From assembly GCA_964354215.1 (NCBI GenBank), contig CAYGYT010000023.1:1-30218 (forward strand): 30,218 nucleotides of DNA. Direction: 5' to 3'. Position 1 is the stretch's first letter, and each line of letters opens with the position of its first letter. A program made the position numbers and the translations under genes. The DNA is from CAVRZR01 sp964354215 (lineage in GTDB: Bacteria; Actinomycetota; Coriobacteriia; Anaerosomatales; CAVRZR01). Under the pieces are notes generated by a model that searched no databases, was not told where the DNA came from, and worked only from the letters and a program-made list of their open reading frames with translations. Positions 6,623 to 13,963 of this stretch are shown one piece after another.

Positions 6623-8254
6623 ATGGCTAAGGATATCCTGTTCGACGAAGCGGCACGGCGCGGCCTTGAGGCCGGCGTCAACAAGCTCGCGAACGCAGTC
6701 AAGGTGACGCTGGGCCCGCGTGGGCGCTACGTCGTGCTCGAGAAGAAGTTCGGCGCGCCGACCATTACCAACGACGGCGTGACCATCGCGAAGGAGATCG
6801 AGCTCGACGACCCGCTGGAGAACATGGGCGCCCAGCTCGTGAAGGAAGTCGCCACCAAGACGAACGACGTCGCCGGTGACGGCACCACTACGGCAACGCT
6901 GCTCGCGCAGGTCATCGTGCGCGAGGGCCTGCGCAACGTGGCGGCTGGTGCCAATCCGCTCGCCATCAAGCGCGGCATCGAGAAGACCGTCGAGGCCGTT
7001 GTCGACGCCATCAAGGCGAACGCGAAAGAGATTGAGGACAAGGAAGAGATCGCGCACGTCGGCGCCATCTCGGCTGCCGACGAGGCTATCGGCGACAAGA
7101 TCGCCGAAGCGATGGAGGTCGTGGGCAAGGACGGCGTCATCACCGTCGAGGAGAGCCAGACCTTCGGCATCGACATCGAGACCGTCGAGGGCCTGCAGTT
7201 CGACAAGGGCTACGTCTCGATGTACATGGTCACCGACCCTGACCGGATGGAGGCCGTCCTTGCCGACCCGGTCATCCTCATTGCGAACCAGAAGATCGGC
7301 AACATCCAGGACCTCCTGCCCGTGCTCGAGAAGGTCATGCAGGGCGGCAAGTCGCTCCTCATCATCGCCGAGGACGTCGAGGGCGAGGCACTTGCCACGC
7401 TGATCGTGAACAAGCTCCGCGGCACCTTCACCTCCGTCGCCGTCAAGGCGCCGGGCTTCGGCGATCGCCGCAAGCGCATGCTCGAGGACATCGCGATCGT
7501 GACCGGCGGCCAGGTCGTCTCCGAGGAGCTCGGCTACAAGCTCGAGAACGTCGGGCTCGAGATGCTCGGTCGCGCCGAGAAGGTCAAGGTCACCAAGGAG
7601 AACACGACGATCATCGACGGCAAGGGCGATGAGGCGGCCATCAAGGCACGCATCAACCAGATCAAGACCGAGATCGAGCAGTCGGACTCCGACTTCGACA
7701 AGGAGAAGCTCCAGGAGCGCCTCGCCAAGCTCGCCGGCGGCGTCGCCGTCATCAAGGTGGGGGCGGCCACCGAGGTCGAGCTCAAGGAGAAGAAGCACCG
7801 CATCGAGGACGCCCTGCAGGCGACTCGCGCTGCGGTCGAGGAAGGCATCGTCGCCGGCGGGGGCGTGGCGCTCATCGACGCCGCCAAGGCCATCGACAAG
7901 CTCAAGCTCCCCGAGGATGAGGCTATCGGTGCCCGCATCATCAAGAAGGCGCTCGACGAGCCCATGAAGATGATCGCCGAGAACGCCGGTTTCGAGGGCT
8001 CGGTCGTCGTCGAGAAGGTCAAGCACGCGGCCAAGATCGGCTACGGTCTGAACGCCACGACCGGTGAGTACGGCGACCTCGCGAAGATGGGCGTCATCGA
8101 TCCCGTCAAGGTCACCCGCTCCGCGCTGCAGAACGCGGCCTCGATCGGCGCGCTCATCCTCATCACGGAGACCACGGTCGCCGACATCCCCGAGAAGGAC
8201 AACGCCGCTGCGGCCATGGCCGGCATGGGCGGCGGAATGGGCGGGATGATGTAG
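6623..8254 (+). CDS. groEL: Chaperonin GroEL (Hsp60)
   Basis: GroEL forms the 14-subunit ATP-driven folding chamber. The protein is 543 residues, the standard length. Visible signatures include VKVTLGPRGRYVVLEKKFG near residue 25, the ATP-binding stretch DVAGDGTTTATLLAQ around residue 85, ATEVELKEKKHRIEDALQAT near residue 385, and the flexible C-terminal tail GGGMGGMM. The ATG at 6623 is preceded by AGGAG at 9 bases. Co-transcribed with groES under the promoter/CIRCE pair; a strong hairpin terminator follows. Nothing is truncated. A second groEL copy, common in Actinomycetota, is not in this window. Confidence 0.98.
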   Translation: MAKDILFDEAARRGLEAGVNKLANAVKVTLGPRGRYVVLEKKFGAPTITNDGVTIAKEIELDDPLENMGAQLVKEVATKTNDVAGDGTTTATLLAQVIVREGLRNVAAGANPLAIKRGIEKTVEAVVDAIKANAKEIEDKEEIAHVGAISAADEAIGDKIAEAMEVVGKDGVITVEESQTFGIDIETVEGLQFDKGYVSMYMVTDPDRMEAVLADPVILIANQKIGNIQDLLPVLEKVMQGGKSLLIIAEDVEGEALATLIVNKLRGTFTSVAVKAPGFGDRRKRMLEDIAIVTGGQVVSEELGYKLENVGLEMLGRAEKVKVTKENTTIIDGKGDEAAIKARINQIKTEIEQSDSDFDKEKLQERLAKLAGGVAVIKVGAATEVELKEKKHRIEDALQATRAAVEEGIVAGGGVALIDAAKAIDKLKLPEDEAIGARIIKKALDEPMKMIAENAGFEGSVVVEKVKHAAKIGYGLNATTGEYGDLAKMGVIDPVKVTRSALQNAASIGALILITETTVADIPEKDNAAAAMAGMGGGMGGMM

Positions 8255-8310
8255 CCCGCGCGCAATTGTGGGCCGTGCAACCTCGCGCGAGCCCTGATTC
8301 CGCAGAAGAT

Positions 8311-8347
8311 GAGGCCCCGGCCGTTCAGGTCGGGGCCTCGCTGTTTC
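8311..8347 (+). terminator. Intrinsic terminator after groEL
   Basis: GAGGCCCCGGCC (8311-8322), loop GTTCA, GGTCGGGGCCTC (8328-8339): a 12-bp stem with one G-U pair, followed by GCTGTTT. It lies 57 bases after the groEL stop and separates the operon from the minus-strand gene that follows. Confidence 0.85.
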
Positions 8348-8375
8348 GCACCGGGATGCCGGATGGCACGGCATG

Positions 8376-8804
8376 CTACCGCTCTGAAGCGAGCCTCCCG
8401 GTGGCCACAAGCAGACTGCACACCAGCAGCGCGAAGGCCACTGGTGCCCAGATCATCCGCTCGCCTGCGCTCGGCGTTATCAGGTTCAGAACCAGACTGA
8501 CCGCCGCGAACGCGACGACCACCCACACGAGCCATCGGGATGCACGAGACCAAGCGCGCAGTGCGATGCCGGCGCGTGCGAGCACGACTGCGGCCATGAG
8601 CAGCAGCACTGCCGCCTGCACGAGGGCGGTCAGGCGGAGGGCCGGCGGGAACTGACCGGGGAAGGCTGCACCCATGGCGTACGAGCCCCACGGTGCTCCG
8701 AGCGCCAGAGCGATCTGAAACGCGACGACACCCGCCGAGACGACCGCGTAGCCGATTCCTGCAGCACGCCTGAGTTTGGCAGGGAGCCCCTCGAGGTCAG
8801 TCAT
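8376..8804 (-). CDS. Small integral membrane protein, four predicted helices
   Basis: A 142-residue hydrophobic protein of unknown function. Four membrane segments are visible: about residues 14-35 (AGIGYAVVSAGVVAFQIALA), 57-80 (LTALVQAAVLLLMAAVVLA), 88-108 (WLVWVVVAFAAVSLVLNLI) and 115-135 (WAPVAFALLVCSLLVATG). The loop between helices 1 and 2 holds GAPWGSYAMGAAFPGQFP, a Gly/Pro/aromatic-rich stretch that looks conserved. The ATG ending at 8804 has GAGGA 7 bases upstream. It lies 54 bases downstream of another minus-strand gene. I do not recognise a named family; a transport or signalling role cannot be inferred. Confidence 0.75.
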   Translation of the reverse strand: MTDLEGLPAKLRRAAGIGYAVVSAGVVAFQIALALGAPWGSYAMGAAFPGQFPPALRLTALVQAAVLLLMAAVVLARAGIALRAWSRASRWLVWVVVAFAAVSLVLNLITPSAGERMIWAPVAFALLVCSLLVATGRLASER

Positions 8805-8858
8805 GACGGGTCCTCGTGCGATGGGCTTCTGGTGCCATCGAACTGTGTCGCACGTCGA

Positions 8859-9110
8859 TCAGTCTTCCTCTCGTGCAGCGTCTCTCAGAGCGGTGTCGGG
8901 CTGCATCGCTCTGTGCGACTCGTAGTCGCCCCTCGCGTCCGCCCAGTCGATGTAGGCGTTCAGCTGCTCGTTCTCGGCGGAGATGGATTCGATGTAGGCC
9001 GAGAGGCCGGAGAGCCTCTCGGCAAGCCACGTGAATCCGGTCTTGCCGCTGACGGTGAGGCGTATCGCGTCGATGAACGCCAGTGCCTCTTGCTTTGTGT
9101 ACTCAGACAC
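8859..9110 (-). CDS. Small hypothetical acidic protein
   Basis: An 83-residue predicted soluble protein starting at GTG (9110-9108): MSEYTKQEALAFIDAIRL followed by WLAERLSGLSAYIESISAEN, which looks amphipathic and helical. The composition is acidic and not Arg/Ser-biased as expected of shadow frames. No domain recognised. The start overlaps by 8 bases the stop of the Opp/Dpp ATPase remnant upstream, so it was probably once the last gene of a peptide-transport operon and translationally coupled to it. With the upstream gene truncated, its present expression is uncertain. Confidence 0.5.
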   Translation of the reverse strand: MSEYTKQEALAFIDAIRLTVSGKTGFTWLAERLSGLSAYIESISAENEQLNAYIDWADARGDYESHRAMQPDTALRDAAREED

Positions 9111-9420
9111 CTACATCAGCCCCGGTTCCCTCAACGACCTGTTGCGCATACCCCTCGGTGTCGAACAGGTAGCACGATACGAAGTGGTCGGGCGATACCT
9201 CCACGAGGTCTGGCATCTCCGTGTCGCACGCACAACCAACGCAGTCGCCCTTGGCGTAGCAGCGGCTCGAGAAGCGGCAGCCGGGCGGCGGGTCGATCGG
9301 GCTCGAGACCGTGCCTTCGAGCAGTATCCGCTCCCTACGGCGGGCCGGATTCGTCACCGGAATCGCCGAGAGCAGTGCCTTGGTGTACGGATGTAGCGGG
9401 TTGCTGAGTGCGGCCCCTGG
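9103..9420 (-). pseudogene. 3' remnant of an Opp/Dpp-type peptide ABC transporter ATPase gene
   Basis: Reading the minus strand, the frame just after an in-frame TAG (9421-9423) encodes LSNPLHPYTKALLSAIPV, then IDPPPGCRFSSRCYAKGDC and VSPDHFVSCYLF. This is the C-terminal part of OppD/OppF/DppD/DppF ATPases: the NPxHPYTxxLLxAxP motif and the cysteine-rich C-terminal oligopeptide-transport domain (about 105 of about 320 residues). Walker A, signature and Walker B motifs are all missing, and the DNA upstream changes to unrelated sequence ending a lysE-type gene. It cannot be a working ATPase; an open stretch from GTG 9357 remains but would encode only the accessory tail. A misassembly join at about 9421 is the alternative. 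Confidence 0.8.
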
Positions 9421-9486
9421 CTAGGAGTGTACCCGCAACCGGGACGAGCGTGCGCAGTCGAAGCGAAAGGCATAGGCGACGCTCCG

Positions 9487-10134
9487 CTACCAGAGCGCTC
9501 CAACGACGAACCTCGCTCCGAGATAGAGCAGGAAGCACGCGAGCACGGCCATCACGCCCCGGTAGATCCGGTCGGAGAGCAGGTGCTTTCCGGCCGCGAC
9601 GGCGAAGATGACGATCGAGTACCACACAAGGTCGGCGAGCTCGTGGCCTACGAAGAACGCGAGCACGCCGAGCGGGCCGAACTCGAGTCCCTTGATCGCG
9701 AGGGTGATGCCGATCGTCGCCCACCAGAGGGTCCAGTACGGGTTCGAGAGCGACACGATCGCGCCGTGCGCGACGGGACCGAGGCGTGAGGGGTCCTCGG
9801 CGGCGTTGAGATCAGCAACGACGGTACCGCGCCACGCGCCCCACAGCAGGCTGCCGCCCATCCACAGCAAGACGACACCGCCGACTATGCTCATGACGGT
9901 TGCGACCTTGGGCAGATTGAGCACCGAAGCGAGGCCGAATGCGAAGCCGATGAGGAGAGCCGCTTCGAGGATCGCGTGACCCACGAGCATGAGCATCGCC
10001 GAGAGGCGGCCTTCCCTGAGCGTGCGAGCGATCGTGACCGTCAGGTAGGGGCCGGGAGACATCGCGCCGGACAGGCCGATCACGAATGCAGCGGCGCAGA
10101 GCTGCCACGGCGAGGAGATGGGTCCGCCGTTCAC
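9487..10134 (-). CDS. LysE/RhtB-family exporter
   Basis: A 215-residue membrane protein of the LysE superfamily, whose members export amino acids or other small solutes. The signature GLSGAMSPGPYLTVTIART (residues about 19-37) matches the family GxxxGxxPGP motif. Six hydrophobic stretches follow in the expected pattern: about 10-32, 45-68, 73-97, 118-142, 150-175 and 186-210; SNPYWTLWWATIG in the fourth contains the second conserved Asn-Pro. The GTG start overlaps the stop of the glycosyltransferase gene (GTGA), so these two unrelated functions are translationally coupled. Substrate unknown. Confidence 0.88.
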   Translation of the reverse strand: MNGGPISSPWQLCAAAFVIGLSGAMSPGPYLTVTIARTLREGRLSAMLMLVGHAILEAALLIGFAFGLASVLNLPKVATVMSIVGGVVLLWMGGSLLWGAWRGTVVADLNAAEDPSRLGPVAHGAIVSLSNPYWTLWWATIGITLAIKGLEFGPLGVLAFFVGHELADLVWYSIVIFAVAAGKHLLSDRIYRGVMAVLACFLLYLGARFVVGALW

Positions 10135-11282
10135 AGTAGAGGCAGCTCTCTGGCCGCGATCACCCGCTCGTACTCACCGAGCAGGCGCGGACCGGTAACG
10201 CCGATGTCATATCCTACTGCAGCTTCGCGCGCCCCTGCGGAGAGGCGGCGGCGGAGCGCGGGGTCATCGGCGACAGCACTGATGCTTGCACAGAGCTTGT
10301 CCGCACTCTCCGCACACAGCAGACCCGACATCCCGTGTTCGATCGTGTCCGAGATGCCCGGCGAGCGTACACCAAGAGCGGGCAGGCCGGCAGCCATCGC
10401 TTCCATGACGACCAGCGGATGCACCTCGGTGACGGATGCGGTCACGAACGCGTCGCAGGCGGCAAGCACGTCCGGGACCTCGGCGTAGGGCACGAGGCCG
10501 GCGAATCGCACGCGATCCTGAAGGCCTGCCCTCCGTACGCGTTCCTCCGCCTCGTCACGCGCCGGGCCGTCGCCGATGAGCAGGAGCGCGATCGAGCGAG
10601 CAGCCGCGGCCTGCACGAACGCCTCGATGAGCAGCGGAACGTTCTTCTCCTCACCGATTCGGCCAAGGTAGCAGAAGACCACCGCATCCTCGGGCAACCC
10701 GAGCGAGGCGCGCGTTCGAGGGTGCGCCGGCTCGCGGAAGGGCACCGTGTCGACGCCGTTGGGCAGAACGACCGCGTCGTCGGTCACCCCGAACTCGGAC
10801 AGCCACTCGGCGATGCTTGCCGATGGCGCGACAACGCAATCGATTCGGCGCGCGAAGCGGTGCAGGTAGGTGCGCAGGTATGCCATCCGCACCTCGCGCG
10901 GGACGAACCACGCGTAGGTGTCCGAGTACAGGTCGTATCGAGTGTGATTGGTGAACACGACGGGGATGTTGTGCGTGCGCGCGTGGGCGAGCGCGACGCG
11001 CCCGGACAAGAACGGATGCTGGACGTGCGCCACATCGAGGGTCGCCATGAGGATTCGCGCCTCTGCAGTAGGTCGCAGCCCAAGCTGCCAGCCCGTGTCG
11101 CCCCACGGAATGCCGGGGGAGCGCACAACGTTGGGTTCGTCGTCGGCGAAGTCGCGGTTGCCGAAGGTGAACACGTACACCGTGTGGCCGAGCGACTCGA
11201 AGTAGCGCTTGTTGATAGCGGCGTAGTTGGTCACGCCGCTCGTATGGGGCTTGTACATGTCGAGGAACATGCCGATGCGCAC
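10131..11282 (-). CDS. GT4-family glycosyltransferase
   Basis: A 383-residue retaining glycosyltransferase of the GT-B fold. The N-terminus (MFLDMYKPHTSGVTNYAA) carries the Gly-rich acceptor-side loop of GT4; DVAHVQHPFLSG and VVFTNHTRYDLYSDTYAW follow. In the C-terminal half are LPNGVDTVPF, YLGRIGEEKNVPLLIEAF (donor-binding start) and the EX7E motif in TEVHPLVVMEAMAAG. The pattern resembles enzymes that glycosylate diacylglycerol or phosphatidylinositol, but the acceptor is not established. The GTG at 11282 is chosen because AGGAG lies 9 bases upstream; a 36-codon upstream extension is Arg/Thr/Pro-rich and unlike the family. Next gene is the overlapping LysE-type exporter. Confidence 0.88.
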   Translation of the reverse strand: MRIGMFLDMYKPHTSGVTNYAAINKRYFESLGHTVYVFTFGNRDFADDEPNVVRSPGIPWGDTGWQLGLRPTAEARILMATLDVAHVQHPFLSGRVALAHARTHNIPVVFTNHTRYDLYSDTYAWFVPREVRMAYLRTYLHRFARRIDCVVAPSASIAEWLSEFGVTDDAVVLPNGVDTVPFREPAHPRTRASLGLPEDAVVFCYLGRIGEEKNVPLLIEAFVQAAAARSIALLLIGDGPARDEAEERVRRAGLQDRVRFAGLVPYAEVPDVLAACDAFVTASVTEVHPLVVMEAMAAGLPALGVRSPGISDTIEHGMSGLLCAESADKLCASISAVADDPALRRRLSAGAREAAVGYDIGVTGPRLLGEYERVIAARELPLL

Positions 11283-11370
11283 GGTCGTATTCTCCTGCGG
11301 CTGCGGGTTGGGCGCGGCGACGCGCGTCCGCGTGGTGGTCCGGGAGGGCATCGAGTACAGTACCAGAGTC

Positions 11371-11615
11371 ACGGGCGGGCCCAAGGACAACTCCCGCGCG
11401 TGGGCGATCCATCAAGGCTCGACCGCAGTCGAGGCGGTGGGGAAGATCCGCACCGGCTTCGCGCGCGGCTTCATCAAGACCGAGGTCGTCTCGTTCGCCG
11501 ATATCGACCAGTACGGCGGCGAAGCGGCCGCTCGCACTCGGGGGCGTCTGAGAATCGAAGGCAAGGAGTACGCGTTGCCGACGGCGACGTCATACACTTC
11601 CGATTCAACGTGTAG
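11371..11615 (+). pseudogene. ychF: Frameshifted 3' remnant of ychF (Obg-like ATPase)
   Basis: Starting near 11371 one frame reads TGGPKDNSRAWAIHQGSTAV, then GKIRTGFARGFIKTEVVSF and GRLRIEGKEYA. At about 11572-11574 the homology moves to another frame, VADGDVIHFRFNV and a TAG at 11613. Together this is the C-terminal TGS-like domain of YchF/OLA1, whose usual ending is GKxYxVxDGDVxxFxFNV. One missing base explains the shift. The preceding two-thirds of the protein (G domain, coiled coil) are absent: the DNA upstream is the 5' region of the divergent glycosyltransferase gene. It is therefore a broken fragment; an intact ychF is expected elsewhere in the genome. Confidence 0.8.
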
Positions 11616-11645
11616 CCCGTCGGCCGCAGTTGGGGCGAGCATCCG

Positions 11646-12482
11646 ATGACCGCAGCGCTCGCGACCCTCTCCGCCGCGCTGTTCGGCACCGCCGACTTCC
11701 TTGGCGGGCTGGCGAGCCGTCGGGATTCCGCGCTCGTCGTCACGGTGCGCTCCCAGATGATCGGCTTCCTTGTTCTCTTCGTGGCGGCTCTGGCACTGCC
11801 AGCGGTCGTGGGGATGCGCGACGTGGCGCTCGGTATGGTGGCCGGAGTCTCCGGCGGGATCGGCGTCCTCTCCCTCTACGCGGGTCTGGCTACCGGGCGC
11901 ATGGGCGTTGTCGCTCCGGTCACGGCGGCTCTATCGGGGACGCTCCCGGCCGCCTTCGACCTGGTGCGAGGAACTGAGGTCGGTCCGATGGGCGTGGCGG
12001 GCATCGTACTCGCCCTGGTCGCGGTCGTCATCGTGAGCGTCACGGGTCACGAGTCGGACGACGACGGGTCGGGGCGTCGCGCGCTCACATTCGCGCTCGT
12101 GGCCGGCGTCGGGTTTGCCGGCTCACTACTGTGCTACGCGAGTACCTCGCACACGAGCGGCTACTGGCCGTTGGTGGCAGGACGCACGACGACCGTCCTC
12201 ATGCTCGGCACGCTGGCCATCGTGCGACTGCGCAGCATTCGCCTCGACGCGGGGGCGGTCAGGCCCGCGCTCTGGGCCGGAGGGTTCGACGGGCTCGCGA
12301 ACATCGCGGTCATCTCGGCCATCCGGCTCGGGCCGCTCGCAATCGCGTCCGTCCTCGCAGCGCTCTACCCGGTCGCAACGGTGCTGCTCGCGCGTTACTT
12401 TCTCGACGAGCGGTTGCACGTGTGGCAGCAGGTCGGAGTGGTCCTCGCGATCGTCGCTGTGGTGCTGTCCGCGCTCGCATAG
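11646..12482 (+). CDS. EamA/DMT-superfamily transporter
   Basis: A 278-residue membrane protein with the two-fold EamA repeat. About ten hydrophobic segments are visible, five per half; each half ends with the typical pattern (GVVAPVTAALSGTLPAAFDL in the first, LAIASVLAALYPVATVLLAR in the second, followed by FLDERLHVWQQVGVVLAI). The FLDExxxxxQxxGxxLxxxG-type signature strongly marks the drug/metabolite transporter superfamily. A hydrophilic linker with SDDDGSGRR near residues 137-145 separates the halves. Substrates of such carriers range from amino acids to nucleotides and cannot be deduced. ATG 11646 lies 30 bases after the ychF remnant's stop. Confidence 0.88.
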   Translation: MTAALATLSAALFGTADFLGGLASRRDSALVVTVRSQMIGFLVLFVAALALPAVVGMRDVALGMVAGVSGGIGVLSLYAGLATGRMGVVAPVTAALSGTLPAAFDLVRGTEVGPMGVAGIVLALVAVVIVSVTGHESDDDGSGRRALTFALVAGVGFAGSLLCYASTSHTSGYWPLVAGRTTTVLMLGTLAIVRLRSIRLDAGAVRPALWAGGFDGLANIAVISAIRLGPLAIASVLAALYPVATVLLARYFLDERLHVWQQVGVVLAIVAVVLSALA

Positions 12483-12520
12483 CGCGGTTCTCCGCAGAGT
12501 GTCACCCACAACTCGTGGAG

Positions 12521-12550
12521 ATTGCCCGAGATTGCCCGAGATTGCCCGAG
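12521..12550 (+). repeat. Three tandem 10-bp repeats upstream of guaB3
   Basis: ATTGCCCGAG occurs three times without interruption (12521-12530, 12531-12540, 12541-12550). The period equals about one DNA helix turn, so each copy faces the same side. The block ends about 28 bases before a TAGAAT box, the position where activators or repressors commonly bind. Confidence 0.85.
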
Positions 12551-12578
12551 CGCGGTTCCCGAACGCCTCGTACTCCAC

Positions 12579-12584
12579 TAGAAT
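12579..12584 (+). promoter_or_regulatory. Possible -10 box of the guaB3-guaA operon
   Basis: TAGAAT, identical to the groES -10 box. No good -35 is found at 17 bases (TTCCCG at 12556-12561 matches only TT plus little else), which would suit an activator-dependent promoter next to the 10-bp repeats. Transcription from about 12591 would give a leader of roughly 188 bases. Confidence 0.45.
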
Positions 12585-12651
12585 GTCGGCACCAGGGGCG
12601 CAGTTCGATGCTCGCGCCATGCGTGGGCACGACGCAGTAGCACTCAGTCGG

Positions 12652-12688
12652 ACCAGGCAGCTCGCTTCTGATCTTTCTGCTGCCTGGT
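12652..12688 (+). terminator. Leader hairpin before guaB3, possible attenuator
   Basis: A perfect 10-bp inverted repeat, ACCAGGCAGC (12652-12661) and GCTGCCTGGT (12679-12688), with a 17-base loop and a short T-run (TT at 12689-12690) right after. It lies about 90 bases upstream of the guaB3 start and inside the predicted transcript, so it may end transcription early or fold as part of a control element. No known purine riboswitch core was recognised. Confidence 0.5.
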
Positions 12689-12778
12689 TTCGTCGTATCT
12701 GCAGGTCAGTGCGCCCACTGCCGGTCTGACGTAGTCAAATCGCCGAAGAGGCGTGAGCTCAAGGAGGCAGCAGCACCC

Positions 12779-13951
12779 ATGGAAATCGAGATCGGACGGG
12801 GCAAGACCGCACGGCGCGCGTACGGATTCGACGACATCGCGATCGTGCCCTCTCGGCGGACCCGCGACCCGCGGGATGTCGACATCGCCTGGACGTTCTC
12901 ATTCAAAGGGCGCGACTACAGCTTCCCCCTCCCGGTGCTCGCCTCGGCAATGGACGGCGTGGTCGATCCTGCGTTCGCCGTCGAGATGGGTACGCTCGGC
13001 GGCCTGGCTGTTCTGAACCTCGAGGGCATCCAGACGCGCTACGAGGATCCAGCTCCGCACCTCGACGCGATCGCCTCGTTCTCGAAGGAAGAGGCGACGG
13101 CGAGGATGCAGGAGATCTACCTCGAGCCCGTCAAGACCGAACTCATCACCGAGCGCGTGAAGAAGATCAAGGAGGGTGGCGTTCTTGCCGCCGCCTCGCT
13201 CACCCCGCAGAATGTCGAGCGCTTCATCGAACCCGCGATCGCCGGCGGTCTCGATATCCTCATCATCCAGGGCACGGTCATCTCTGCCGAGCACGTTTCG
13301 TCCTATGACAAGCCACTCGATCTGAACGCGTTCGTTCGCGATCTCGACATCCCCGCGATCCTCGGCGGCTGCTGCAGCTACCAGGGCGCGCTGCACCTCA
13401 TGCGCGCCGGCGCGGTCGGCGTGCTTGTGGGCGTCGGCCCGGGTCACGCGTGCACCTCGCGTCGTGTGCTCGGTATCGGCGTGCCGCAGGCCACCGCCAT
13501 CGCCGACGCAGCCGCGGCCCGCATGCGCCACCTCGAGGAGACCGGGACCTACGCGCACGTCATCGCCGACGGTGGCATGCGCACGGGCGGCGATCTCGCC
13601 AAGGCGATCGCCGTCGGCGCCGACGCCATCATGATCGGCTCTCCGCTCGCGAGTGCGTCCGAGGCGCCCGGGCGCGGCTACCACTGGGGCATGGCGACCT
13701 TCCACCCCGACCTGCCGCGTGGCACGCGGGTGCGCGCCGGCGTGAAGGGTACGCTCAAGGACATCTTGCTCGGCCCGGCGCACGAGAACGACGGCACCCT
13801 CAACCTCCTCGGCGGCCTTCGGACCTCGATGTCTACCTGCGGCTACGAGAACCTCAAGCAGTTCCAGAAGGCCGAGGTCATGGTCGCACCCTCCCTGCAG
13901 ACGGAGGGCAAGGTCCTCCAGCAGTCGCAGGGCGTGGGCATGGGCCGCTAG
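12779..13951 (+). CDS. guaB3: IMP dehydrogenase-family protein GuaB3
   Basis: A 390-residue TIM-barrel protein of the GuaB3 subfamily, related to IMP dehydrogenase (IMP to XMP with NAD). It begins FDDIAIVPSRRTRDP, has LPVLASAMDGVVDP, the phosphate-loop region, the catalytic-loop motif VGVGPGHACTSR with Cys225 in the position of the nucleophile, and VIADGGMRTGGDLAKAI. The CBS pair found in classical GuaB (about 490 residues) is absent, consistent with GuaB3 length. Published work on cyanobacterial GuaB3 supports IMP dehydrogenase activity, and the position 12 bases before guaA fits a GMP-synthesis role. The ATG is preceded by AAGGAGG at 11 bases. A classical guaB may exist elsewhere. Confidence 0.93.
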   Translation: MEIEIGRGKTARRAYGFDDIAIVPSRRTRDPRDVDIAWTFSFKGRDYSFPLPVLASAMDGVVDPAFAVEMGTLGGLAVLNLEGIQTRYEDPAPHLDAIASFSKEEATARMQEIYLEPVKTELITERVKKIKEGGVLAAASLTPQNVERFIEPAIAGGLDILIIQGTVISAEHVSSYDKPLDLNAFVRDLDIPAILGGCCSYQGALHLMRAGAVGVLVGVGPGHACTSRRVLGIGVPQATAIADAAAARMRHLEETGTYAHVIADGGMRTGGDLAKAIAVGADAIMIGSPLASASEAPGRGYHWGMATFHPDLPRGTRVRAGVKGTLKDILLGPAHENDGTLNLLGGLRTSMSTCGYENLKQFQKAEVMVAPSLQTEGKVLQQSQGVGMGR

Positions 13952-13963
13952 CGGGTTCGCGGG

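Noticed and set aside
6149..8410. 753-codon open frame on the minus strand opposite groESL
   Set aside because: It mirrors groES/groEL codons (Asp/Leu/Val/Arg-rich, no family motifs) and crosses the promoter and terminator; high GC at third positions produces long antisense frames.
9421..11370. Insertion sequence or integron carrying the lysE/GT4 pair
   Set aside because: No transposase or integrase gene, no terminal inverted repeats and no target duplication could be seen at the two borders.
10335..11615. 426-codon plus-strand frame opposite the glycosyltransferase
   Set aside because: Only its last about 13 residues are meaningful (end of the ychF remnant); the rest is antisense to the GT4 gene.
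12521..12550. CRISPR-like array
   Set aside because: Units of 10 bp without spacers and no cas genes in the window; simple tandem repeats. The same holds for 4874-4945 and 17063-17098.
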